Shown: in pieces, positions 25,665-34,798 of the stretch
How the letters are laid out: every line of letters begins with the position of its first letter
How positions within the stretch are numbered: position 1 is the stretch's first letter
From: Akkermansia sp.
GTDB lineage: Bacteria; Verrucomicrobiota; Verrucomicrobiia; Verrucomicrobiales; Akkermansiaceae
NCBI RefSeq assembly: GCF_020860705.1
Contig: NZ_JAJBTT010000018.1
Coordinates: 80,996 to 144,995, forward strand
Length of the DNA stretch: 64,000 nt
Reading direction: 5' to 3'
Notes under the pieces: generated by a model
Told to the model about the DNA's origin: nothing
Databases searched by the model: none
What the model saw: only the letters and a program-made list of their open reading frames with translations
Translations under genes and position numbers: made by a program

Positions 25665-27401
25665 TTACGGCCTTTTCAGGATGATGGGCGGTGCGGGATT
25701 GGTCTGCCATACCGGAGTGGCGGCCCGTGCGTCCGCTTCCTCCAGGGCTTGGCGGCCCTTGACCTTGGCCAGGTGCTCCCGGAGGATGCGCCGCAGTTCC
25801 ACGGCAGTGGCCGGATCATCCTGCACGCTGTGCCCGGACGGAACGATTTTTTCACTTACGCTCCAGTCCAGATGGGAAGAGCGGTACTTGACCACGCCGT
25901 CGGAGGAGTTGGGAGTGTCATTCCTGCCCCTGTCCCCAATGATGGAGTGAACCGGAACGGAGGGGGAACAGCGCAGCTCCGACATATACCTGACCAGGGA
26001 TGAGTTCGGGGAGAGCTGGCGGATGCTGGTGAGCTCGTCCTTCAATTGCAGAGGATTGAGCAGGAACATGCCGCGGCTGAGGGTGGCGATGCGGGTGACT
26101 TCTTCCAGCATGTCGGACGGGAGGTCGATCAGGCGCTGGCCCAGGCGCCCTATCCAGTTATCCGCAAAGGTGGAGCCGCGGTGCGGAGTGGCCATGTACA
26201 CGATGCGCGTGACGCCCCTGGCCGGGGAGAAGATGAAATTGTTCTGGAGCTGTTCCAGCGTGTGCTCGTCACAGTGCAGGGGTTCCAGGCCCGTCTTCCA
26301 ATTTTCCAGCGTCATTCCCGTAAAGGTTTCCGGCGGGAGCTCAAACAGGCCTTTCATCAGCGTCCAGGGCTTGGTGGAGTTGTTGAACCGGGTGATGAGC
26401 CCGCCCATGGAGTGGCCCACCATGACGATGTTGTTCATTTCCCGGGAAGTCCCGTGGGGATTGTATTCCTGCATCAGTTCCGCCAGGGCCTTCCGCTGCC
26501 TGCTGGCCGGGATGGTCCACGCCAGGCCGGACGGATAGCCGAAGAACCAGAACTGGTAGTTTTCCCGGATGACGGGGTCCACCAGGAGGCGGTTGGTCAG
26601 GTTGGCGAAGGTGGCGGGGCCGGACATCAGGCCGTGGGTGAAGAGCACGGGTATTTTCCGGGGGTCATAGGGTTCGGAAAAATAGAGGCCCATGGTATTG
26701 ATGGCCTTTTTAGGGCGGAAGGCTCCCAGCAGTTCCGTTCCGTCCGCGTCGGAAAGCTTCCAGAAGAGGGCGATGGGAACGGAGAAGTTGGCTGCCAGAG
26801 GCTGCCGCACCTTGTTCCTGCCGATGAAGATGTGTTCATTCATCAGGCGCGGAATGGTGCGCAGCACCGGTTTTCCGTCCACCATGCGGTCAAAATCCAG
26901 GATGGCCGTCAGCGTGTGGACGTTGCCGTTGTCCTTGAGTACGTCGGCATGGGGCCGGGAGGTCCCCTGGGGCGCCAGGCCCGCCAGGGGAATGCCCATT
27001 CCCTCCACGGTCACGCTTTCGCGCAGGCGGAAGGTGGGGTCCACTTCGTCAGACATGAAGATGGCTTCGTAGAACCAGGGGTTGCTGTCCTGGGCGTAGG
27101 GAGCTTTTCCAATGGTGAAGGGGAGGCGCTGGAACGTCTCCTCATTCATGCCTCCTTCGCGCCTGGTCTCTTTCAGGTGGGAGGCCAGTTCCCGGATGCA
27201 TGCATTGTATTTTTTCCTGGCTTCCGGCCATTCCCTGCTGCGGCGGGGGGAGGAGAGGATGAGCCATGCGGCGCGGGCTTCACTGATGGCCACGGAGTCG
27301 TCCTGGTAATGGGCGTACACCATTTCCTGCTGCTGGTGCAGGGAGGAACAGCCGGAGAGGCCCAGGACCAGGGCCGAAAGAATGGCGTAAGCCGTTTTCA
27401 T
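25665..27401 (-). CDS. Lipoprotein alpha/beta-hydrolase (lipase/esterase-like)
   Basis: 578-residue exported hydrolase. A lipobox LSGC places the lipidated cysteine at residue 18. The catalytic domain starts near 250: FTHGLMSG (oxyanion region, 254-261), GHSMGG (329-334) with nucleophile Ser331, an ATPHRG block near 422, and a late GHSVQDD that supplies the likely catalytic His. About 230 residues before it are unassigned. The pattern resembles PGAP1- or triacylglycerol-lipase-type proteins. Last gene of the ileS operon, 27 nt after sufS. Substrate unknown. Confidence 0.8.
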   Translation of the reverse strand: MKTAYAILSALVLGLSGCSSLHQQQEMVYAHYQDDSVAISEARAAWLILSSPRRSREWPEARKKYNACIRELASHLKETRREGGMNEETFQRLPFTIGKAPYAQDSNPWFYEAIFMSDEVDPTFRLRESVTVEGMGIPLAGLAPQGTSRPHADVLKDNGNVHTLTAILDFDRMVDGKPVLRTIPRLMNEHIFIGRNKVRQPLAANFSVPIALFWKLSDADGTELLGAFRPKKAINTMGLYFSEPYDPRKIPVLFTHGLMSGPATFANLTNRLLVDPVIRENYQFWFFGYPSGLAWTIPASRQRKALAELMQEYNPHGTSREMNNIVMVGHSMGGLITRFNNSTKPWTLMKGLFELPPETFTGMTLENWKTGLEPLHCDEHTLEQLQNNFIFSPARGVTRIVYMATPHRGSTFADNWIGRLGQRLIDLPSDMLEEVTRIATLSRGMFLLNPLQLKDELTSIRQLSPNSSLVRYMSELRCSPSVPVHSIIGDRGRNDTPNSSDGVVKYRSSHLDWSVSEKIVPSGHSVQDDPATAVELRRILREHLAKVKGRQALEEADARAATPVWQTNPAPPIILKRP

Positions 27402-27428
27402 GGTGAAAAAGGAAGAAGGCCCGGGAGA

Positions 27429-28655
27429 TCAGGAGAGCATGTCCAGAGCCCTGTCCATGGATTTGAGGAAGGTCTGCACTTCCTCTTCCGTATTGTACAG
27501 GGCGAAGGAGGCCCGTGTGGTTCCGGTAGTGCCCAGGGCGCACATGAGCGGCTGGCAGCAGTGGTGCCCGGTGCGCACGGCGATGCCCATTTGGTCCAGC
27601 AGGGTGCCCAGGTCGTAGTGGTGGATGCCGTCCGCCAGGAAGGAGACCACGGCGCTGTGCGGCACGTCCGGCGCCAGCACGGTCAGGCGGGGCATGGCCT
27701 TGAGGCTTTCCACGGCCATGTCCGTCAGTTTCCGTTCATGGGCGGCAATGTTGTCCAGCCCCAGCCCGGAGACGTAGCGGATGGCGGCCGCCAGCCCCAC
27801 GGCTCCTTCAATGTTGGGCGTTCCCGCCTCATATTTGAAGGGGATGTCGTTGTAAACGGTTTTTTCAAAGGCGACTTCCTTGATCATCTCCCCGCCGCCC
27901 ATCCACGGCGGCAGTTTTTCCAGCAGCTCCCTTTTCCCCCACAGGACGCCGATGCCGGTGGGGGCGTACAGCTTGTGGCCGGAGAAGGCATACAGGTCGC
28001 AGCCCAGATCCTGCACGTCCACGTTCATGTGGGAGACGGCCTGCGCGCCGTCAATCAGCACGATGGTATCCGGCCTGTTCTGTTTGGCGAGTGCGGTGAT
28101 TTCCTGAACGGGGTTGACCGTTCCCAGGGTATTGGAGACGTGCCCCACGGCCACGATGCGGGTGCGGGGGGAAAGCAGTTTCCGGTAAGCTTCCATGTCC
28201 AGCGTCTGACCCGGCATCAGGGGAATGACCTTGAGGACCGCGCCCGTGCGTTCGCAGAGCATCTGCCAGGGGACGATGTTGGAATGGTGCTCGGAGGCGG
28301 ACAGGATGACTTCATCCCCCGGCCGGATCATGCCGGATCTGGCGATGGTGTCCGCCGCCAGGTTGATGCTCATCGTGCAGCCGGAGGTGAACAGGACTTC
28401 CGCGGTTTCCGGCGCGTTGATGAACCGGGCTGCCGTTTCCCGGGATTCCTCATGCGCTTCCGTAGCCAGCTGGCTCAGGTAGTGGGAACCGCGGTGGACG
28501 TTGGCGTTCTGCGTTTCGTAATAATTCCGGATGGCGTCCAGGACGGCCAGGGGCTTTTGAGTGGTGGCCGCATTGTCCAGGTAAATGAGAGGTTTGCCGT
28601 GCACGCTGGTTTCCAGAATGGGAAACTGCGGGCGGATGATTGCTGTGTCAAGCAT
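27429..28655 (-). CDS. sufS: Cysteine desulfurase, SufS type
   Basis: PLP enzyme that takes sulfur from L-cysteine for Fe-S cluster assembly. 408 residues with YLDNAATTQKP (25-35), the PLP lysine Lys228 in FSGHKLYAPTGIGVLWG, and the persulfide cysteine Cys366 in RTGHHCCQPLM. The short active-site loop marks the group II (SufS/CsdA) class. No other suf gene is adjacent. It follows the rhodanese gene by 2 nt, so both sulfur-handling proteins are co-translated. Confidence 0.93.
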   Translation of the reverse strand: MLDTAIIRPQFPILETSVHGKPLIYLDNAATTQKPLAVLDAIRNYYETQNANVHRGSHYLSQLATEAHEESRETAARFINAPETAEVLFTSGCTMSINLAADTIARSGMIRPGDEVILSASEHHSNIVPWQMLCERTGAVLKVIPLMPGQTLDMEAYRKLLSPRTRIVAVGHVSNTLGTVNPVQEITALAKQNRPDTIVLIDGAQAVSHMNVDVQDLGCDLYAFSGHKLYAPTGIGVLWGKRELLEKLPPWMGGGEMIKEVAFEKTVYNDIPFKYEAGTPNIEGAVGLAAAIRYVSGLGLDNIAAHERKLTDMAVESLKAMPRLTVLAPDVPHSAVVSFLADGIHHYDLGTLLDQMGIAVRTGHHCCQPLMCALGTTGTTRASFALYNTEEEVQTFLKSMDRALDMLS

Positions 28656-28657
28656 GG

Positions 28658-29140
28658 CTATGGTACGAGTGAGGGTTCTTTGCGCAGTTCGTCCCAGCCC
28701 CCTTCCAGAATGAAGATGGGCGCGCAGATGCCGTATTCCGGCTTTTTCAGTTCATTGGCTACGGCTGCGCTGGAGGTGCAGTCCCTGCTGCAAAAGATGA
28801 CGATGCAGTATCCCTTGTCTTCCGCCGTCATCAGGGCCTCCATGGCGCCGGCCAGAAGTTCTTGGTAATTGGCATCCGCCGGGCGGATGGGGTAAACTGG
28901 GGCCTGCGTGACGGTGTGGCGTTCAAAGTCGTCCTGCTTTCTGGCGTCTATCCAGATGATTTTTCCCGGCCATTCCTTCATCACCTGGGACAGGCACACA
29001 TGCCCTTCCTCCAGCATGTCCGGATTACAGGGCGGCGTGCGGAACGGCTGGATGACGCGCAGGTCCAGCGCAGCGATACCCACGGCCAGCAGGAATACAA
29101 CCAGCAGGAGCTTCAGAGCGGTGGAAAGGGCGTCTCTCAT
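28658..29140 (-). CDS. Membrane-anchored rhodanese-like protein
   Basis: 160 residues: an N-terminal transmembrane or uncleaved signal helix at about 9-27, then a rhodanese domain with WPGKIIWIDARKQDDFE and the active-site loop CSRDCTSS, where the first Cys is the probable sulfur acceptor. It would lie on the outer side of the inner membrane. Neighbours are a DUF1573 protein upstream and sufS downstream. Rhodaneses of this type often accompany DUF1573 genes. The substrate is unknown. Confidence 0.8.
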   Translation of the reverse strand: MRDALSTALKLLLVVFLLAVGIAALDLRVIQPFRTPPCNPDMLEEGHVCLSQVMKEWPGKIIWIDARKQDDFERHTVTQAPVYPIRPADANYQELLAGAMEALMTAEDKGYCIVIFCSRDCTSSAAVANELKKPEYGICAPIFILEGGWDELRKEPSLVP

Positions 29141-29158
29141 GGCGGGGCGGGGTGGGCG

Positions 29159-29821
29159 TCAGTCTTCCTTGATGGTCAGGAATCCCATCTGGCGCTTGTA
29201 ACGCGGCACGGTGGAGTCCGTGCGCACCCAGATGGTGTTGAAGGCCGGCTTGTCCGTGGACTTGGGCGTGACGATGATTTTGTATTCCCTGCCTTTCCGG
29301 ACGGTGACGGGTTCATAGTCGAAGGCGTCCCCGGTCAGGTCCACCGTGGTCAGGTTGACGGGCAGTTCTTTGGAAATAGTGATTTTGATGGTCTTTGGAG
29401 TGGGAGGCTCTCCCTTGTTCCATTCCAGCTTGCGGGGCTCCATTCGGATGATGTCCGGGATTTGCGCCCTGATTACCAGCTTGTAGGCGGAGCCGTTGGC
29501 ATGTACCGTCATGTCCTTGTCCACCGTGCCGGAAAAGTTGCCGGTTTTCATAACGGCGCTGATGACGCCTGATTCCCCCGGAGCGTACGTCAGCTTGTTA
29601 TCCTTGACTCCGGCAGTGGTGCAGTCGCAGGAGACGTTGATCTTGCTGATGGTGACAGGGGCGCCGGAGGTGTTGGTGAAGGGGAAGGAGGCGGTGACGC
29701 TGTCCTGGTCCGGAGCCACTTTCACCGGAACCACCGTTTCTTTAAAGGACAGTTCGTCCCTGCCGGAGGCGATGCCTCCGCACAGCAGCAGTCCTGACAG
29801 GATGACGGTCCGGATGGTCAT
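29159..29821 (-). CDS. DUF1573 exported protein
   Basis: 220 residues from the ATG at 29821, with signal peptide MTIRTVILSGLLLCGGIASG. It has the DUF1573 pattern of an Ig-like domain: FPFTNTSGAPVTISKINVSC, then DCT (the characteristic SCDCT), and YAPGESGVISAVMKTG. A second beta domain follows. An in-frame ATG at 29965 lies within lspA and adds a Ser/Pro-rich stretch that is a shadow of that gene. Function of the family is unknown. It starts 7 nt after lspA. Confidence 0.8.
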   Translation of the reverse strand: MTIRTVILSGLLLCGGIASGRDELSFKETVVPVKVAPDQDSVTASFPFTNTSGAPVTISKINVSCDCTTAGVKDNKLTYAPGESGVISAVMKTGNFSGTVDKDMTVHANGSAYKLVIRAQIPDIIRMEPRKLEWNKGEPPTPKTIKITISKELPVNLTTVDLTGDAFDYEPVTVRKGREYKIIVTPKSTDKPAFNTIWVRTDSTVPRYKRQMGFLTIKED

Positions 29822-29828
29822 GGTCGTT

Positions 29829-30602
29829 TCAAGATGTTTTTTCCTCTTTTTTCCTGGCGGCGAAGATACTGGCGATGAAGAAGATGATCGCCGCGATGAA
29901 GATGCAGGAGTCCGCCACGTTGAAGGCGGGCCAGCGGTAGTTGAAGAGGGGGATGGTGACGTCAATGAAGTCCACTACGTAGCCGTTCATGAGCTTCGTG
30001 AAAAAGCCGTGCGTCTGTTCGTAAGGGATCAGGAAGCCCTGCATCAGGCGGTCCGTCAGGTTGCCCGCCACGCCTGCCAGCAGCAGCACGTAGGCCAGTT
30101 TGAGCCATACCGTATGGAAGAAGTTTTTCCGGTAAAGCACGATCAGGGCCACGATGGCGAGTATGGGAATGGCCAGGAACAGGTAGCTGGACCATTCCGT
30201 TCCATTCCCCAGCCCGAAGGCCACGCCCGTGTTATGCACGCGGGTGATGTTCACGGTCCCGTCCAGGAAGGAAATGGGTTCCAGATCCCTCAGCTTGGTC
30301 AGGGCGTCCACCGTGTTCGGGTTCAGGTCCTGGAACTTCGCCAGGTCCGCCGCCGGTACGTGCGCGTTCGTGGCGAAATCAAGCGTGCCGTCCGCATTGA
30401 TGTGGTAGAATCCCGGAAAATCCGGCAGGTAGGCGTATTTCTGGGCTTTCTCGTTCAGGTAGTTCAGCGGGAAGCGGTGGATGATCCACAATTTGCTGAC
30501 CTGGTCCAGCACATAAAGCCCCACGCCCAGCAGGCTCCACCAGAGCCAGCCGGGAAGTTTGTTCGCATGGGGCCGGGATTCCTTTTCCGTCTGGGTGTCC
30601 AT
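29829..30602 (-). CDS. lspA: Lipoprotein signal peptidase (signal peptidase II)
   Basis: Aspartyl membrane protease that cleaves prolipoprotein signal peptides after lipidation. The catalytic pair is visible: Asp184 in AGNLTDRL and Asp231 in FNVADSC. Four transmembrane helices are present, and NTGVAFG (124-130) is the usual substrate-pocket motif. The protein has 257 residues against about 160-170 normally. A ~70-residue polar block at about 46-118 between helix 1 and NTGVAFG accounts for the difference and would face the periplasm. It sits 28 nt downstream of ileS, a common lspA neighbour. Confidence 0.93.
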   Translation of the reverse strand: MDTQTEKESRPHANKLPGWLWWSLLGVGLYVLDQVSKLWIIHRFPLNYLNEKAQKYAYLPDFPGFYHINADGTLDFATNAHVPAADLAKFQDLNPNTVDALTKLRDLEPISFLDGTVNITRVHNTGVAFGLGNGTEWSSYLFLAIPILAIVALIVLYRKNFFHTVWLKLAYVLLLAGVAGNLTDRLMQGFLIPYEQTHGFFTKLMNGYVVDFIDVTIPLFNYRWPAFNVADSCIFIAAIIFFIASIFAARKKEEKTS

Positions 30603-30630
30603 AAAAGGTCGGAGAATGGGAGGTTGCGGT

Positions 30631-33360
30631 TCAGGAAAGGACTTCCGAGCAGCGTTCGCACACGTCGCCGCCGTCCGCCGCGGGTTCGTACCGCCGGCAG
30701 CGCGGGCACATGGCGTGTTCCGTCTTGGCGGCGGAGGCCGCCAGCTCCGGCCCGGTCTTTACGTCCAGGTCTGCAATGATGAAGAATTCCGTGGCAAAGG
30801 CCCGGTCTTCCAGCAGAGCCACCACGTCCTCGCTTTCATTCGCCGGGACGGAGAGGGAGATGGAAGCCTCGTTGTTCTTGGAGAATGCCTTGGCCTTCAC
30901 CTGTTCTTCAATGGCTACCTGGATGACAGATTTGATTTCCTGAAGGCGGGACACGGCGGAGGACGCCTCCTGCGTGTCGTATTCCGGCATCGGGGCGGGG
31001 AAGTCCTGTTCATGCACGCTGCCTTCATAGCCGGCGTACTCCCAGGCTTCGTCCGCCGTGAAGGCCAGGATGGGGGCCAGCAGGCGGCACAGCGCGCGGA
31101 AGATGATGGTCATGGCCGTCTGCGTGGCGCGGCGGCGCACGGAGGTGACGGAATCGCAGTACAGGCGGTCCTTCGTGGTATCCACGTACAGGGCGGAGAG
31201 GTCGCTCGTACAGAACTGGTTGATGACGCTGAACGCCTTGCGGAAGTCATAGGCTTCATAGGCTTTCAAGGTTTCCTTGATGACGGCGTTCAGGCGTTCC
31301 AGGATCCAGCGGTCCAGGATGGGCATGTGTTCCGGAGAGACGGCCTGCGTGGCAAAGTCAAACCCGCTGATGTTGCCCAGCAGGATGCGCAGGGTATTGC
31401 GCAGGCGGCGGTAGGGTTCCGTGACCTGCTTGAAAAGGTCTTCCCCGAAGGGGACTTCATTCTGCCAGTCCACGGAGGCGGCCCACAGGCGCACGATGTC
31501 CGCGCCGTATTTGTCGTAATAGTAAGCCGCGTCAATAGGCTTGCCGCTCTTGGCGTCGGATTTGGAAGTCTTTTTCCCGGTGTCCTTGTCCACTACGAAG
31601 CCGTGGGTCATCACGGCCTTGTACGGCGCCTTTCCGCGCCAGGCGACGGAGAGCATCAGGGAACTCTGGAACCAGCCGCGGTGCTGGTCCGTGGCTTCCA
31701 GGTACAGGTCCGCCGGAGCATTCAGGCCGGAGCGGGAATCCATGACGGCCATATGGGAGCTGCCGGAATCGATCCAGACGTCCAGCGTGTCCTTGCCCTT
31801 CTTCCAGGTTTTGGGCAGGCCGAGGCGTTCGCACAGGTCTTCGTCGGAAAGTTCAAACCAGATATTGGAGCCGTGGGCTTCCACCATGTCCGCGATCTTG
31901 CGGACCAGGGCGGCGTCCAGAACGGCCTTGCCGTTGTCGTCAAAAAAAACGGGCAGCGGCACGCCCCACGTGCGCTGGCGGGAGATGCACCAGTCCGGGC
32001 GCGCCTCCACGGTGCCGTAAATGCGGTTGCGGCCCCAGGCAGGCAGCCACTGCACCTTGTCGATCTCTTCCAGGGCCTGCGGGCGCAGTTTGTCCATGGA
32101 GATGAAGAACTGTTCCACGGCGCGGAAGATGATGGGCGTCTTGGAACGCCAGCAATGCGGGTACTGGTGGCGGTATTCCTCCACGCCAAAGAGGTTGTTG
32201 TCCTGTTCCAGCATGGCGATGATGTCCTTGTTGGCGTCAAAGACGTGCTTGCCCACCAGGGCGGGAACACCCACTTCCTCCGTGTACTTGCCGTCGTCGT
32301 CCACGGGGGAGAGGACGGGCAGTCCGTACTGGCGGCCCACGTTATAGTCGTCCGCGCCATGGCCGGGAGCGATGTGGACGGCGCCGGTGCCGGTGTCCGT
32401 GGTCACGAAGTCCGCCAGGATGATTTTTGACGTGCGGGGAAGGAAGGGGTGCTGCGCCTCGCAGTTTTCTAGGTCGGCCCCCTTGAATTCACGGATGGTT
32501 TCCGCAAGGGCCCAGCCCGTCTTCTGCGCAAAGGCGTCCAGCAGGTCTTTCAGGATGATGAGCGTTTCCGTCTGGCCGTCCTTCATGAACTTGCCGGCCA
32601 CGTACGTAAAGCGGGGATGGAGGGCAATGCCCACGTTGGCGGGCAGCGTCCAAGGAGTGGTGGTCCAGATCACCATGGAGGCTTTCAGGCCCAGCGGATT
32701 GTCCAGCAGCGGAAAACGCACGAACACGGAAGAACTGACCTTTTCCTTGTAGTCGATCTCCGCTTCCGCCAGCGCCGTGTAGGCTCCGTAGGACCACTGG
32801 ACGGGCTTGCGGCTCTGGTACACGGCTCCGTCTTCCACCAGCTTGGCGAATACGCGCAGGATGTTGGCTTCATACGCCGGCTTCATGGTCAGGTACGGGT
32901 GCTCCCAATCGCCGAAAACGCCCAGGCGGCGGAAGGAAGTCCGTTGGATGTCAATAAAGCCCTCCGCAAATTCCGCGCAGCGGCGGCGGATTTCAGCTGC
33001 GTCCAGGTCGCGGGCCTTCTGCACCACCTTGAATTCGATGGGCAGCCCGTGGCAGTCCCAGCCGGGAACGTACGGGGCGGCATAACCGGCCATGGTCTTG
33101 GACTTGAGGACCAGGTCTTTCAGAATCTTGTTCAGGGCAGTCCCCATATGCACGTCGCCATTGGCGAAGGGAGGGCCGTCGTGGAGCAGGAACCGGGGTG
33201 CGCCCTGTTCTATCCTGCGGGACAAAATTCGTTCGTACAGCCCGGTGTCTTCCCACTTTTTCAGGCGTACGGGTTCGTTTTTCGTCAGGTCCCCTCTCAT
33301 GGGGAAGACTGTCTCCGGCAACAGGATGGTGTCTTTGTAATTTTTTTCGGGCGCACTCAT
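30631..33360 (-). CDS. ileS: Isoleucyl-tRNA synthetase
   Basis: Class Ia synthetase charging tRNA-Ile; 909 residues, full length. The Rossmann fold opens with DGPPFANGDVHMGTALNKI, so the HIGH signature reads HMGT. The editing domain follows, then the KMSKS loop as TGKKTSKSDA. The C-terminus ends in a four-cysteine zinc site (CPRC...CERC). The departures from HIGH and KMSKS are in frame and surrounded by normal sequence. First gene of a six-gene operon running to the lipoprotein hydrolase. No Shine-Dalgarno is visible before the ATG. Confidence 0.95.
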   Translation of the reverse strand: MSAPEKNYKDTILLPETVFPMRGDLTKNEPVRLKKWEDTGLYERILSRRIEQGAPRFLLHDGPPFANGDVHMGTALNKILKDLVLKSKTMAGYAAPYVPGWDCHGLPIEFKVVQKARDLDAAEIRRRCAEFAEGFIDIQRTSFRRLGVFGDWEHPYLTMKPAYEANILRVFAKLVEDGAVYQSRKPVQWSYGAYTALAEAEIDYKEKVSSSVFVRFPLLDNPLGLKASMVIWTTTPWTLPANVGIALHPRFTYVAGKFMKDGQTETLIILKDLLDAFAQKTGWALAETIREFKGADLENCEAQHPFLPRTSKIILADFVTTDTGTGAVHIAPGHGADDYNVGRQYGLPVLSPVDDDGKYTEEVGVPALVGKHVFDANKDIIAMLEQDNNLFGVEEYRHQYPHCWRSKTPIIFRAVEQFFISMDKLRPQALEEIDKVQWLPAWGRNRIYGTVEARPDWCISRQRTWGVPLPVFFDDNGKAVLDAALVRKIADMVEAHGSNIWFELSDEDLCERLGLPKTWKKGKDTLDVWIDSGSSHMAVMDSRSGLNAPADLYLEATDQHRGWFQSSLMLSVAWRGKAPYKAVMTHGFVVDKDTGKKTSKSDAKSGKPIDAAYYYDKYGADIVRLWAASVDWQNEVPFGEDLFKQVTEPYRRLRNTLRILLGNISGFDFATQAVSPEHMPILDRWILERLNAVIKETLKAYEAYDFRKAFSVINQFCTSDLSALYVDTTKDRLYCDSVTSVRRRATQTAMTIIFRALCRLLAPILAFTADEAWEYAGYEGSVHEQDFPAPMPEYDTQEASSAVSRLQEIKSVIQVAIEEQVKAKAFSKNNEASISLSVPANESEDVVALLEDRAFATEFFIIADLDVKTGPELAASAAKTEHAMCPRCRRYEPAADGGDVCERCSEVLS

Positions 33361-33369
33361 GCGCGTGAA

Positions 33370-33398
33370 AAGTTAGCATCCGTCTTGACAGAGGTCAA
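33370..33398 (-). promoter_or_regulatory. Sigma-70-type promoter for the ileS operon
   Basis: On the minus strand TTGACC (33398-33393) and TAACTT (33375-33370) are separated by 17 bp. Transcription would begin about 3-5 nt before the ileS ATG at 33360, implying a leaderless or nearly leaderless mRNA, in keeping with the missing Shine-Dalgarno. Confidence 0.45.
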
Positions 33399-33797
33399 TA
33401 CCCCGGTATGGCACATTCAGGTGCTGGGGTTGGCGAAAACGATCTCAGAAAAGGAACAATGCTACAAGAAAGAAAATGATTGAGAGGACCATTTTGCGAA
33501 TAGATATAGGAACCGGAACACATTTTTAATTTTTTGGGCAATATCCTGTAAATGATTTGGAAGTCGATGCAATTTCCTTCAGCGTTTTTATACTTGAGGT
33601 ACAGTAGTACTCTAATGAGTTACTCTAGGATTCGAAAATTTGAAAGTAAATGAATTTTACAATATCAGCATCTGAGATAAAAACATATCTATGCCGCATA
33701 GAACATATTTTATAAAATTCAACGAGAGACATGAATTTTTATGGTTATGGAAAAAGTAGAGTGAATTTTCTCTCATAGAAGATATTACGGCGAAAAA
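33399..33797. other. AT-rich gap at the left edge of the glycan island
   Basis: About 400 bp without a gene between the ileS promoter and the last gene of the glycosyltransferase operon. Base composition switches here from GC-rich to strongly AT-rich. I see no tRNA, direct repeat or integrase remnant that would mark an insertion point. Confidence 0.5.
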
Positions 33798-34778
33798 TTA
33801 GGGATCTACACATTTGAAACAGTATTTTCCATCGTCATTCTTAACAAAAAATTGAATTTCTTGAGATGTCCATTTTATTTGAATAGCATTTTCAGTGAAA
33901 TGCAAAATATCTCCTTCTTGTCCATTTCCAAGTAAATAAGCTTTCCCTGAAAAAATCCTCATTGTGTCATCCCAGTAAGGATGATGAATTTCCAAGAGAT
34001 ATTCATTTTTGTCTATATCGGTACAGACAGAATGATTCTTATTTCTAAAATGTTGTTCTAGAAATTGCCCTCGTGTTACAGAGATGTTTGATTTTTGACA
34101 TATAATATGATTTCTTATATTGTTTTCTTTTAAAAATTTATAGATATTCCGACATCCAATGTCCTGCATGATAAGAAACATGAGATGATCTTCTCCAAAT
34201 CCTATTTCTGAGCAGCCCCTCTCTATCGTGCAGCGTTTTATCATGGTGCTCATGTAGGAGGGATCGGATTCGCAACGAAACAATTGTTCAATCACTGCCG
34301 GACTCATCGAGAAAGCCGCACCGAAAGATGCGTTGGGGCATTCCATCAGACAAGGGAAATTCTGGCGGGAAAAAAGAACAGTACCTTCACCTGCTAGACA
34401 ATAACTTGAAAAGTTTTTGGGAAGGAGTTGATGAAATTGATTGATGGTTTTTATATAATCATGGCTATAGAAATCATCATCATCAATCTTTAAAAATAAA
34501 TCATAATCCATTTTTTTTATAGTTCTTATTGTATCTAGAAAATTGGATAATTGGTTCTTATTAGGAAATATTCCTAATGTTATTTTTTTTTGATTGATGA
34601 ATTGCTTGAAATGAGGCTCAATCAGAGTTTTTACGCAATATTCTGTTAATCCTTTAATTGCAACAAATAAATGTACATCACTGTAGGATTGATGGAGTAT
34701 TGTAAAAATTTGCCGTATTAAGTCACTTGGACGTTTATATGAACTTAAGCAGGCGGCTATTTTTAAATGTTTCTCCAT
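33798..34778 (-). CDS. Glycosyltransferase, GT2-like
   Basis: 326 residues. The start KIAACLSSYKRPSDLIRQI is the usual nucleotide-binding strand, and LKIDDDDFYS supplies the metal-binding Asp motif of GT-A enzymes. A C-terminal ~60-residue beta segment (DDTMRIFSGKAYLLG) follows. Nearly every block recurs in the C-terminal half of the gene just upstream (NKNQLSNF, KIDDDDFY, NSVTRGGFLE in that gene), so the two are paralogues from a local duplication. It ends the four-gene glycosyltransferase operon, 20 nt after its neighbour. Donor and acceptor unknown; capsule, O-antigen or protein glycosylation are all possible. Confidence 0.78.
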   Translation of the reverse strand: MEKHLKIAACLSSYKRPSDLIRQIFTILHQSYSDVHLFVAIKGLTEYCVKTLIEPHFKQFINQKKITLGIFPNKNQLSNFLDTIRTIKKMDYDLFLKIDDDDFYSHDYIKTINQFHQLLPKNFSSYCLAGEGTVLFSRQNFPCLMECPNASFGAAFSMSPAVIEQLFRCESDPSYMSTMIKRCTIERGCSEIGFGEDHLMFLIMQDIGCRNIYKFLKENNIRNHIICQKSNISVTRGQFLEQHFRNKNHSVCTDIDKNEYLLEIHHPYWDDTMRIFSGKAYLLGNGQEGDILHFTENAIQIKWTSQEIQFFVKNDDGKYCFKCVDP

Positions 34779-34798
34779 ATAATATTCTGAGAATATAT

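Noticed and set aside
25596..28868. Long plus-strand frames of 135 and 940 codons
   Set aside because: Antisense to the lipoprotein hydrolase, sufS and rhodanese genes, all with catalytic motifs on the minus strand.
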